Shown one piece after another: positions 48,657-61,089 of a stretch of 64,000 bases of DNA. Source of the DNA: Paralithodes platypus (taxonomy: Eukaryota; Arthropoda; Malacostraca; Decapoda; Lithodidae). Both the position numbers and the translations under genes were made by a program. Below the pieces are notes generated by a model. The model worked only from the letters and a program-made list of their open reading frames with translations, ran no database searches and was not told the origin of the DNA. Position 1 is the stretch's first letter. The number at the start of each line of letters is the position of its first letter. Location: assembly GCA_032716605.1 (NCBI GenBank), contig CM064571.1, forward strand, positions 20,298,871 to 20,362,870. Reading direction: 5' to 3'.

Positions 48657-49420
48657 CAAATAATAACTGGCAACTGTTAGCTAAAAATATGCGGTAGAAT
48701 AAATGGAGATTGAGATAATTACGAAGTTGAGAAAATGGGAAGCGGTAAGAATCTGAACGGAAACCAAATTAAAATCGGTAACTGGAAAACCACTCAAGGC
48801 TCTGTCTCGAGTCGGCCAACCCCAGAAAAAAAAAAATGGGGAATGGGCCTGAGTAAATAGAATAGAATAGGAAAACCAAGAGTAAAAGTCTATTTATCTA
48901 TCTATTTACTCAGGTCCAAACCCCACTTTTCCTATTTTTTGTTTTAAAGTACGAGGAAAAAATACGAAGACTGTATCAAACTTGTCTGAATGAGTAAATG
49001 AATAACTGGCAAATACAAGCTAAAATTAAGAGTCAAAATACATGAAGTTTATGAATCAAATCAGTCTGGCAAATCCTGATTTTTTTCGAAGGAGGTGAGG
49101 AGGAACCAGCAAGCAACGGAAAACTCATATACAAAGATATAAAAAAATACAAATAAGACTAGCTCTCTTTTGAGTTTACTTTAATCCTTATTGGTAAATA
49201 TATACATAAAACAAAAACTAAAATCCAAATCAAGCACCATACAAAAGTTATTCCCCCTCCCCCTAAAATGGCAGACCAATTCACCAGATGAGTGCGAGAA
49301 GGTTCACTGTCCAGATTATGTTAATACAGACTTTAACCGGGGCTAATTTCCTTCTCCATTAGTAGCATTCATGATACTATTATAGAAGATAGGCCCTTTT
49401 CAAACTAAAAGGTACACTTC
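48657..49420. other. Region downstream of CERT, little recognised
   Basis: A-rich DNA with a partly palindromic SINE piece at 48800-48930 (GAGTCGGCCAACCCC). Confidence 0.45.
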
Positions 49421-49423
49421 CGT

Positions 49424-49620
49424 GGTCTATTCGGCTTGGTGTTGGACTGCTACGGGAAAGGCCCGGGTTCGAGGCCCGGCCTGGTCAACCAGCAAAAAAT
49501 TTAAAGGTTTAATCGGGAAAGTCTGTATTGGCATTGATTTCATTAGTTAGCCTAGGTTAATTTGTAAATTAATTGGTGGGTTGGCGAAAACAAATAATGT
49601 ATGAACATGGGCTCTTCTTG
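49424..49620 (+). mobile_element. tRNA-derived SINE
   Basis: CCGGGTTCGAGGCCCGG forms a T arm, but no acceptor stem pairs; the body AATTTGTAAATTAATTGGTG is shared with 47193-47345 and 62150-62180. Confidence 0.7.
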
Positions 49621-50034
49621 CACTCAACCAGAGAATTAGTACAGTACTATTTATCTATTGCCCGACGCCTCCGTCCCCGAGGTGATGGCCTCAATTCAAT
49701 TGCCTCCCAAAGGTTCTGTCCTCTGTCAAAAGGCAGTTAATAATTTCTGGTCCACCATCATTACAGAGAATTTGTTTGACTCCAAGGCCTATTATAAAAC
49801 AGATGTGTGCAGGATTTTCACAGCGATGGGACGCTGGCCCATCCAAACCCCCCCTCCCCCCGGTCTCCTGAATAAAGGGCAGACAAAATATTCCATACCC
49901 CAACGACCACCAAATGTAAATAATTCCGGGTAGTAATAATAAACGAGGGATTATACGAGTTGGATAAAAATAAAAATAGTAACTGGCAATTTCAAATAAA
50001 ACTAAACGAAAATTTTTAAAAATCTGACGACAGG

Positions 50035-50204
50035 TTATCCTCTCCAGTGTTTGCTGTGGTCCTTAATGGTGAGTCCCTCGAAGGCTATCGGTTGGGGTCC
50101 ACTCTTCTCCACCACGTACTGGGTGAAGCGTTTCAGGAACTTGGGGTACTCTCTCTTGTACACGGCTCGCAGTACCGACGCCGGCGCCCACCCTCCGGGG
50201 TTCA
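50035..50204 (-). CDS. CERT1: CERT terminal exon: end of START domain
   Basis: Encodes [33 protein letters not shown] and a divergent tail [17 protein letters not shown], then a stop. Acceptor CACCCTCCCCCAG. A family A transposon begins ~39 bp upstream of the acceptor (50243), very close to the expected branch-point zone. Confidence 0.95.
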
Positions 50205-50461
50205 CTGGGGGAGGGTGAAGCAAATTATACATTATTTGTAATTTAAGGGGAGAAGGGCCGGTTTTTCTGGCCCCCTTCTCTCTCATGTTTAGCCTCATTG
50301 GATTTTAGATTTTAAGACATTCGGCCCATTAATTTGGCGATTTTAAGACTTTACGCCCTATTTCTTTGTCAATATTAAGACCTTTCATGCTAATTAGGTG
50401 TTGATTATTTCCTGGCGAGCAATAGCGAGCCTGTAATTTTTAGAGTAACCGGCCGCCGGCC

Positions 50462-50497
<36 letters not shown>

Positions 50498-53400
50498 TTT
50501 GATAGAGGTCTAGCGAGGAAACTCAAAATTATATGAATAAGTGAATAAATAAACAAAGAAAAACAGCCACTATCCCCTTAACCCTCTGTTCCCGGAAGGG
50601 CTCTTGAACGCCCATAAAAAAGCATACACGAGCTGCCCGGAAGGGCTCTTAAACACCCATGACGTCAAAGCCTGTGAGCTTGGTGTGCGAGGCGTCGGTC
50701 CGACGCATGTAAACAACAGCCGGCTGGACCGACGCTCCGCATCTCCGGCCACAAGAAGGAGAGCGTCGCTTGTTCGTGTGTGCCTGTACAGTATGTTGTT
50801 GTTAAGTATCGAAAAGTGGTGTAAAGTGGCTGTTTTGGCCATAAAGTTATCTCCAATGAAATCATCATCACAGCTCAACCAGTTGACTTAGAGAGCTCTA
50901 CTTAATGCCATTCTACAGGTAAATAACACAGCTACGCTTGGGGATGCGTGGGAATGCGGGAAGCAGTCTGATTAACGAATATACGGTAGCCTAGCCTAGA
51001 CGTTTTTCGGCCAAAACACCCGGGTTTCGAGGAATATATATATAATACATAGCCGGGGCTGGAGGGTTAAACTCGAGAGGTGTCAGAAGACATAAATCTA
51101 AGCCAAATAAATTGTTGACAATTAGGCACTGCACTAACCGACAGAGCAGTAGGTGATCTTGGTGAGTAGGTTGTCTCTGGTGATGGGTTCTCCCTCTGGT
51201 GGTGGTGGGTCGATGAACGTTTGGCACACAAAGCACACCGTCAGGTCCACTCTCACGCACTTACCATCATTCTGAGGGGAAACCGATAAGTGGTTTATAT
51301 CAATATATATTCAGAAAGTTTCACAAGATACAGTTGTGTGCCATAAGTAAGTGTAATAAAATTGTAAAACTTGCAAAATAAACAAACCAAAACTTGGACA
51401 AAGACCATATATAGGCAAAAGAACTAATCAAAATGCTATGTGGCAAGCTTTGAAATGTTTGCTGTTTGGGATATTATATAGCACTGTATTCTCTCATTTG
51501 GTTCCTATACAGATACAAACGAGTATACTTTACTTATTATGGCAGGGACAGCTGGTAGTGACAAACAACCAATGATTTGAGAAAAGTAGAATGGTTAATA
51601 AAGAAGAATTTGCATGTTGGGGCTACTACAACAATAATTACTAATGACTAAAAGGAAGGGACTCTGTTATAAGACTGTATTATATAGTATCTCAAACAAA
51701 ACCCTCAAAAATAAGAAACAGACACCACAATAACCCCCCTAGCGACCTTTTGCAACCGCACCCCCTCAAACGACCTTCCCGAAACTACAAACAACTCACG
51801 GGAGCATCAGGATGTTCTGTGGAGTGGTTACAGGCGATCCATGTGTCATGTGCGGCGCCGTTGGCCGGGTCAGAGGACGGGATCTGGCGTAGGTGCGACC
51901 AGAAGAGTGCGTCACGCTGGGCAGTCGGCCACACTCGCTTGTGTAGTTGAAGGAAGATCAGGGTGTCCGACGATATGCGATCTAATACGGTCATCTGCTC
52001 TATACTCGCTGGGGAGAAACATACAAATTTATCAAACGACAATCACATAACGTAACAGTAAGACTGTATAAAATAATGCAGAATCATGACTTGTAGAAAT
52101 ACTTGTGAAAAGATCAGGGTGTACGATAAAATGCGATCTAGTACTGTACTGGCATCTGCTCTATACTCGCTGGGATGATTCAAATAGATTTAGTAAAGGA
52201 ACATAACATAACAGTAAGACAGGATATAATAATGCAGAATCGTTACTTGTAGAAGATCAGGGTCCACCATCTTGTGTGCGGTGACTCCTCGAACCTGGTG
52301 CATGACCTTGCTGGGATCCACCACCAGATCATCTTCCTCTAACTACTGCCGATACACTTTAATATAACCCTCCTTTTAAAACACCGTATACAGAGAGAAA
52401 GAAAACAGTAAGGTAGTTATGAGTGAAGAAAGAATAATAATAAAAGACTAAAGAAAAAAAAATTAAAGTAAGAGTATTATGAGTGAAGATAAACTAAGTT
52501 AAGAAGTACATTAGTGAAGGTGGTGCTGCATGGGAGGAGGGGCGTCGACTGACTGGGGACAGAGGTGCATGGGGCCGTTTTGTTCATAGCCACCCTTTCG
52601 GGGATCACGGTGTCCGGCAGTAGATAGATAAACTAAGAATGAGAGGATTAAGATAATACAGTACCGTACTAACAAGATTATCACTTACTGTCCCACTCAA
52701 ATCTAACGTCGGGTGACCAGAAGTGATGAACCATCTCGTGTGCGGTGACCCCTCGGACCTGGTGCACGGCCTTAAGCGGGTCCACCACCAGACCGTCTTC
52801 TTCTAACTCCCGCCGGTACATCTTCATCTCTCCCTCCTCTGCAAACAGCTGCCACACCCCTCCCTCCACCCCTTGTTGTGCATACCCCAGCTGCTCTATA
52901 GTCAGCTTCTCTATCTGTGGGCACATAAATAAGTAATGTTAGCTTTAGCTGGTCTTATCCATAGTGAGGTTTGGCATCCTCTACCCAACCTTAGCCATTT
53001 CTACCTGCCTCTTTTACTGTCCTACTTTTCCTTTTGGGGGCGTGAGGCTAGGAATCCTCCTCCCCCTTGTAAAATTCACCAACTAGACGAGACAGAGAAA
53101 GGGGCGAGAGAACACGGAGGTGGTCCTAGACCCTAAGAATTGGAACATAAAATTTTGTTTACTGTTCGATCTCCTTCTTGAGTCGGCCACCCCCAGCTAT
53201 TGGGTATGTGCCTGAGTATACACATACATACATAGGTACCTAATCCAGCCTGGAGTTAAAGATAGGCTTAAATACTGTGGTGGTATTGGGCTTTCATCAG
53301 CACTAATAAGCTAACAGTAATTTGAATCTTTGGACCTCCAAAGTTAACTTCTGAACCATTTAGGATATAGAAACCATTGAATTGTCTCATATATGTTCAA

Positions 53401-56400
53401 TACAGAATCAAATTGATGCAACCTTATTGACCGTATAGGGTCTAATGAGAAGACATAGTGGTATTAAAGCTTATCTTCAAATTCTGAAGTCAGGATTTGA
53501 ATCTTGGCTGCGTGAGGTACCGTAACAATTCTACACCTGTTGAATAAAATTATATAGATACAATAAATGCCTAAATATATTTATGGATACCTGTGGCCAT
53601 GAGGGGTGGCCGACTCGAGACAGAGCCCGAACAGGGACATAACACATCAGAGAAAAACAAAATAAAATAAAATATAAAGGAAAACTGGGGTAAGTGCTAG
53701 AGTATTATACATAGTACAGTACTGTACATACATACCTGTGGCCAAAGAGGGTGTGTAGCTGCAGGTTGTTGTGGTGTAGAGAGCTGTTTCTGTCTCAATC
53801 TCTCCCGGAACTCCTCCTCCTCGTCCATTTTATCCAGCGCAGACTCCACCGCGTCAAAGAATTCATCCTCGCCAATAACACTGTGTGGTCCCTCCTGAGG
53901 GTACATACATACATATATACTGTACAAGTTTAAAGACTGTTTGTCCACAGAGAATGCGGTTACAGTCTCACGTCCTAAATACAACAATATTTAGGTTAAT
54001 TAATTGATTCCTATGCTAAGTATAAAGTATCTAGAAGTAGGCCTAATTTAAAAAATACAAATAAAAGACAAAAAAGTAAGTGGATTAAAGACGTTGAACT
54101 AAATATTTACCATTCATACAGAAAAATACTATCCGGTTCCAGGTCCCTCGGGGCCCGGAAAAGATGGGTTGTACTATACTGTACTGTACTTGTACACACC
54201 TCAAGAAGATATAGTTAAGGATTAATTACTCCTTCCATTCATCTATACATTACTCCTTCCATTCATCTATACATTACTCCTTCCATTCATCTATACATTA
54301 CTCCTTCCATTCATCTATACGTTACTCCTTCCATTCATCTATACATTACTCCTTCCATTCATCTATACATTACTCCTTCCATTCATCTATACATTACTCC
54401 TTCCATTCATCTATACATTACTCCTTCCATTCATCTATACATTACTCCTTCCATTCATCTATACATTACTCCTTCCATTCATCTATACATTACTCCTTCC
54501 ATTCATCTATACATTACTCCTTCCATTCATCTATACATTAGGCTACCATAGCACAGTTGGGATGTATGTACATGCTCAGATTAATATGCAGGATTCCAAA
54601 CTGCATAATAAATCGTAGGCTTGTGCATAATTCTTTAACTGTCTTGGTAGCGTAATGCATAAATGCGCGGAATTTCGGTGTGAGTATCCAAGGTTCGAGT
54701 CCTTGGAGTGCCACATGTATTTGTTGATTTCATTGAGTTTAGAAGTAAAGTTGGTTGGTGAAAAAATATGAATATACTGTACATATATACGGTTTATTAA
54801 GATAAATAAGACAAACTATTAGCTCTTCGTCAATTTTAAGACCATCCTAGCCATTACTTAATCCTCACAGGCTAAATTTTCAAGGCAACAGACCACCTTC
54901 AAAGTTATCTAGGCGAGGAACACATGTTAGCAGAGGACCCATTATAAAAATCACACAAAAACTTAATACTGAAAGGTATTTACTAGTGGAAATAGAGAGG
55001 AAAATCCCCCAACTGCAACACTGAAGATCTATGAGAGCCCCAACATGCAACATCACCTTGTAACCTCTAGGATCCAATTGACCACTTGCGGATTTCGGTC
55101 TATAAGGAAGTTGGAGCTGTAGACATCGATAATTAACAGAATTATCACCTAAATTGCGGTTGTAGTACTTATATACGGTAAATTTAACATACTTTTTATC
55201 CATTAGAAACCTACATTTTTATTGTATTTCTGTGGTGGATTGTGTTCTTTTATTTCAAATTTTATTTTACTAAGCGTTATTTCCACATAGCGATTTTGAT
55301 TAGTTCCTTTGCGTTTATCTTGTGTCATCCCAATTTAGGTTTGTTTATTTTGCAAGTTTTACATTATAATATCGATGTTTATGGATCCAACTTCCTTATA
55401 GCCTGAAACTCGTAAGTGGTCAATTGGTAGTTCAGAGAGCAGCAATGTCTACTCTCACTACTGTTACACACTTCATAATCTGGTTTGCCCATAACAATAA
55501 CCCTCCTTGTATCGGGTGTAGTGTTGCCAAATTAGCTACTTCCCGCTAGATCTAGAGGTATTTACTTCCATCTAAAGGCAAATTTTTACATCTAGCAGCT
55601 TGAATTCTTGTGATATACTGTAGATTGGACCCATTTTAAAGCGATATTGTAGAGATTGTGCCGTTATTGTAGCTAGTTTCGTAATTTATTTACTATCTAG
55701 CGGACTTGATTTGGTAACACTGAGCGGGTGCCTTCCTATGGCATGTGTTTATATCTGTAGCAGTTTGTCTTTCATCTTTCTCCATCGATCCAGCTCGCAC
55801 TCCAGCAGCAGCAGCAGATGATGCATTTATTTTATACTAATCCTCTGGGCCACTGACCCTTATAAGGCTACACCTTGCACTCCAAACACCTTAGGAACTA
55901 ATTGCTGTATTTATCTCTAATCATATAGGACGCACCTCATAATCTAGTCAATGCTATTCACATCAATTATAGTCCGTTCATTCTAGGTTGGGCAGAAATT
56001 GTAACCCCCTAACCTCTCATAACTCAAAAAGGACTAGAGTAATTAAACTAATTGTTCTACCAAATAGGAAGGGGCGGGTGCCCAACCCCGAAAAGGGTTG
56101 AAATAGGGGAGCTATCCCCCCACCAAAGGCGGCTTTCTAGGGCCTTTCCTAGCTGATGCTGAGAGGATTGGGTTCTAGTCATGTGGTGATGGGCTGGTCT
56201 ATTAGAGTGAGAACTGAGCAATCTCTGCCATACCCATAGCTTACTCTGACTGTTCCTTTTACTTATATATTTTCTAGATCTCAAGTGACGGCGTCTCTAA
56301 CGTGGATTGACCTCCCAATCTACCAAGATTGGAAGCCAAAGCGTCACATTTTTCCCTTGCCCCTCAACTTTCTCTTCATAATTGCTGAGGGACACAGGGC

Positions 56401-59400
56401 CCTGGGTGGGGCTTTGGATTCCCGGGCATTTCCGCACCCTCCTCAGCTCCCCGCCATGGAGTGGCTTCGGTCACCCAGGCTTTATTGTGGTCGGCGGGGA
56501 GGGTTCTGTGGGGGCGCTCGGTTATGGCCTTGGCCTTGCTCAGGGCCTTGGGGCTGTTCGGCCAGGCAGCTTGGGGAACAACAACAACAACAACAACCAA
56601 ATAGGAAGACTTGGCTAGGGAATATGTGTATACATTGATAGCTCATTTGCTCTAGCCCTTTTTTTATTACAGAGGTTAGAGGTTACGATTTCTGCCCAAC
56701 CCAGAATGAACGAACAATAGAACTACACTTGCAATATCTAAGTGTGTTTTTATGTGTAAGGAGACACAAGACAAAGCTGCCTGTAATAAGTGTCCCTTCC
56801 AATTGAAAAAGTAATAGAAAGCCAAATTCAAGGTACAATAGGAGTCAAAATGTCTGGATACACAGAGCTTGAAGTAGCTTAAGTTGTAGGATGAGGGAAA
56901 GATAGATTGAAGGAGAGTTGCCGAGTTCACTTGTCGAGTAGAAGGAAGATAGGGAAAATAAGTTCACTCTTGGGTTAGTGAGTTAGCAATCAGATGTCAC
57001 GCACCTCATAATCTGGTCCGCCCATAACGACGACCCTCCTCGTGCCGGGTGTCTCCTGTGTTGTGTGTGTTGATATCTGTAGTAGTTTGTCCTCCACCCT
57101 TCTCCGTCGCTCAACCTCTCGTTCAAGACGCCGCCGGAATGACTCCTCCCGCTGGTTCATTACTTCTACGCAGTGACTCAGGGTTGTTAGGATGCCTGCC
57201 GTTGTGGCCTGGTGGGTAATATATTACTATTATCTGTTATTATTATATTTATCTATTTTCTCTCAACAATCTAACATACTTGGAATTTTCAGAACATCGG
57301 AAAAAGTATGACACCATGTGTGGCACTGTGCACCTTAGATCTGTGAGTAGCTATGTAGGTGATGAGCAGCTGCCAGCACCATTACTCTGTATCCTTCAGA
57401 CTTCACTATCCAATAGACATTGAATTTACAAGCTAGAGCCTTAAGATTATGCTTGGAGGGTTTTCATGCATATACAATGATCTCCCTCAGAGCATAATAA
57501 TACAGCACCAACAGTTAATTACTAATTTCACAGAAAAGCAAAAGGAAGAAATTGAAACTAAGAAAAGCAAAATAAATTAAATAAAACTAAGTGTTGAAGA
57601 AAAAAATTAGGAAAGGCCTTTATTGGATGCGACACAGCACAGCAGGTGGCACTTCAAGGTGGACTGTGGACGTTGGGGGCATTGGCCCTGGGGTGCAAAC
57701 CTGTGGGCTGATGATCCCCTCCCTCGCTGCCCTCTCAGAGACAGATCTCATCTCACCCTGGCCCCTTCGGGGGCCCGAGCATCTGGATGGCTTCGGTCTA
57801 CCAGACTCGGGACTGATCGGCCAGACAGTCTGAGGAACTACAACAACAATAACATATTTTGTGCTTCTGTGGCAAAGCTTACTCATGCGGGACACAGGCA
57901 ATGCATTAAAATATAGTATAAGTATCACTGGTACCATACCTTAAAAGTAAGTGCCTCGCCCCTGAAGTCGAGAGCGTATGCCCCATGTTTGTTTAGTGTG
58001 TCGGTGGTGACATGTGGTGGGTATGGAGGGAATCTCCTTGGGGGTGCCTGGGGTGACTCTCCTGACAGACCTCCCTCCGTGGCTGCCACCGCCGCCTCCA
58101 CCACCACACCACCACCACCACCACCACCACCCTCCTGCTCCAGATCATGACCATTACCTGGTATAACACCACAAATACTCTATATGCCAAATAGTTGCAG
58201 TGTGATTCTAAAAGTGTAGCATTATATAAACTGCAAGGGAGGCTGCAGACGGTGGGGGCATTGGCCCGGGTGTGTAACCCCGTGGGCTGTTGTTCCCCTC
58301 CGCCGCTGCCCTCTCAGACACAGATTTCAACTCTCCCTGGCCCCTTCGGGGGCCCGTACTTCTGGAGCGGCTTCGGTCTACCGGATTCAGGACTGTTCGG
58401 ACAGACAGTTTGGGGAACTACAACAACCTGAGAACACTTATCAATAGATATTTCAATTTATACAAACAGAAATGTTCCCAAGATTTTTTGATAACGTTTT
58501 AATTCACTGCAGTCACAATATTGCTTATTGAGTAGGTAAATACTTAATGCCATGAGGAAGTTTAGTTTGACAAAGAATATTTTTAAAATGCCATTGCATT
58601 ACAATAATAGAAAGAAAAGTCATCTGCTTTTTATGTATTATTATACAGAAGTGCACTGTATAGCTAATGTGAAATGGTATTTCACCACAAAAAGACAGAC
58701 AGAAAACAGCACACGATATGCAAATGGCTTACTATCTAAACAAAGATAATACTACACCCGTGTAGAAGAACCTGCTATGAAACTTACATGTGGCCTCCTC
58801 AGTCTTCATGTCCTTCACAGCCTCGGCACAAACATCAAAGTAGGACTGGAGGGCATCCATTTGTTTGATCAGGATGTCTCGGTAAGTGTCAATTTCTGAT
58901 AATTTTTCTCGCAGTCCTGATAATATTTGGAAAGAAAACAAGGATATTGTCAATAAAAATGGTATATAAAATACTAAACATACAGTATACAATTCAGATA
59001 TAAAAAATGTATGTACAGTATGTATTTACTAGGTACATACCCCATACCTAGTGGTGGCCGACTTGAAACAGCCCGAACAGAAAAAAATAAAAAATAAAAA
59101 ATAAATAAATAAAAATATAAACAAAAAATAAGTAAATAAAACCCACACATCTAGGTCACCCAGGAGAAGACCCATAAAACTAAACAATCCATCAATATCT
59201 AACAATCTATATATTGTTTTTGTTTTTTAATTCATGCTTAGCACAGATATGCCTTGGTGACTTGGTTGCCACATTTTTCACCGCACAATCCCCCCAACAT
59301 TCCTGCAATCTTTCTTCAGGACCTCTTATCAGGTTTTCCTTGGCCGAACAACTGCTCTTCTTCACGCCACTTCCATACTTTAACCCCTACTGTACCAACG

Positions 59401-61038
59401 ACGTGTTTTTTATTTTTATTTCAATTGCATTTAGACTATTTTATGAAGCTTAGGAAGGATATATAGTAGGCACACTCAACCAAAAAACAATCTTTACACT
59501 GGTGAGCTGTAAATAATCTAGTGTGAACGGAATGAATCGGGTGAACATACGTCTGTGAGGTATTATCATAAGATTTCGACCCACTTCCAGAATGTTTAGA
59601 GCGTTAGTGTAAAGATTGTTTTTTGGTCGAGTGTACAAGGATTGAGTGAGATAGTCTGAAGCCTGTTTATTGGTAGACGCCCTTCTTAAACTGAATAAAA
59701 TTGTCTAATAGTTGCCAGAATGTAATGAAAAGGATGTCACCTGTACTCAATGGGTTAAAATCTACTTATCTATCCTAGATGCCTTGATACCCTAGGGGGT
59801 GGCCATGAATGAATCACCTCATGCTCCTCAAGTCATCCATCAACCAGTTCCTACCAAACACCACTTTCCCTCATATACATCTCAACTCTATCCCTCCACT
59901 TCACTCTCAGTCTGCCTCTCCCTCTCCGCCCTTCCACCTCACGCTCATACACTCTTTTAGTCATTCTCTCGCTCCCCTATATGCTCCACATGACCGAACT
60001 ACCTCAAAGTGTTCCTCTTCACACTCTCTAACACATCTACACCACATCACTCTTGTACTTCCTAATTTGTTCATCTATCTTTTGAATGAGGGCTGGTCCT
60101 ATCCAGAGTGAGGTTTGGCATCCTCTACTCAACCTTAGCTGTTTGTCTCTTTTACTATCCTACTTTTCCTTCTGGGGGCAGGGGGCTAGGAATCCTCCTC
60201 CCCTTGTATAATTCTCCCACTCGACCAGACAGAGAAACGGACGAGAGAACGCGAAAGTGGTCCCGGACCCTAAGAATAGGAACTTTAATTTTGTTTCTGT
60301 CAGAGCTCTGTCTCGTGTCGGCCACCCCCAGCAATGGGGTATGTGCCTGAGTATATACATACATACACATATCTTTTAAAATGCTTCACCCAATTATTCT
60401 TATCCGTCCTCTCCACATACCAAACCACCACACCGTCATTTTGAATCACCTCACTGATACTTTTAATACTAATAGTCTCTTAACTCAGCTTTTGCCAGTT
60501 CCATTCTCACTGTGGCACTATGCAACCTTAATTCAGCACGGTATGTTCAAGTCTATGGGTATCCAATAATTAATGTTAAGTACTGTACAATAAAGTACAG
60601 TAATTATAAGTGATAAATCTCTCTCTCTCTGTCTTACCTTTACTTCTTTTTATTGATGATCCCGATGTGGTGGAGAGTGTGTTGGAGGTGAGAGAGATAG
60701 CACTGCCGTGACGCCTCAATCCCTCGCCCTCAAGCTGGTCAAAAAAGCACAACCAGGTTATTATACAACTTTTTACTGTATTATCTAAACCAGTGCAATA
60801 ATAATAACTGCTAGGTTATTTCTTTGTCACAAGCACAATTTCTTTCCAAATTATTTCACTAGCGCTTGCAGAAAGAAAAAAAACAATATCAAAGAACAAA
60901 AGCCTAAGTTACAAAACACATGAAACAAAACACAATGCAGCATGACTAAATAAAAACAAAGCTCTCCAGCTGGTCAAAAAAGCACAACCAGGTTATTAGA
61001 GAACTCTTTACTGTATTATCTAAGCAAGTGCATGTCAA

Positions 61039-61089
<51 letters not shown>

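Noticed and set aside
49658..49933. 91-residue open frame just downstream of CERT
   Set aside because: Begins with the TATCTATTGCCCGACGCC SINE start; no domain and no splice support.
51785..52050. Plus-strand frames across CERT exons (also at 52745 and 57623)
   Set aside because: Antisense shadows of conserved START exons or of a SINE.
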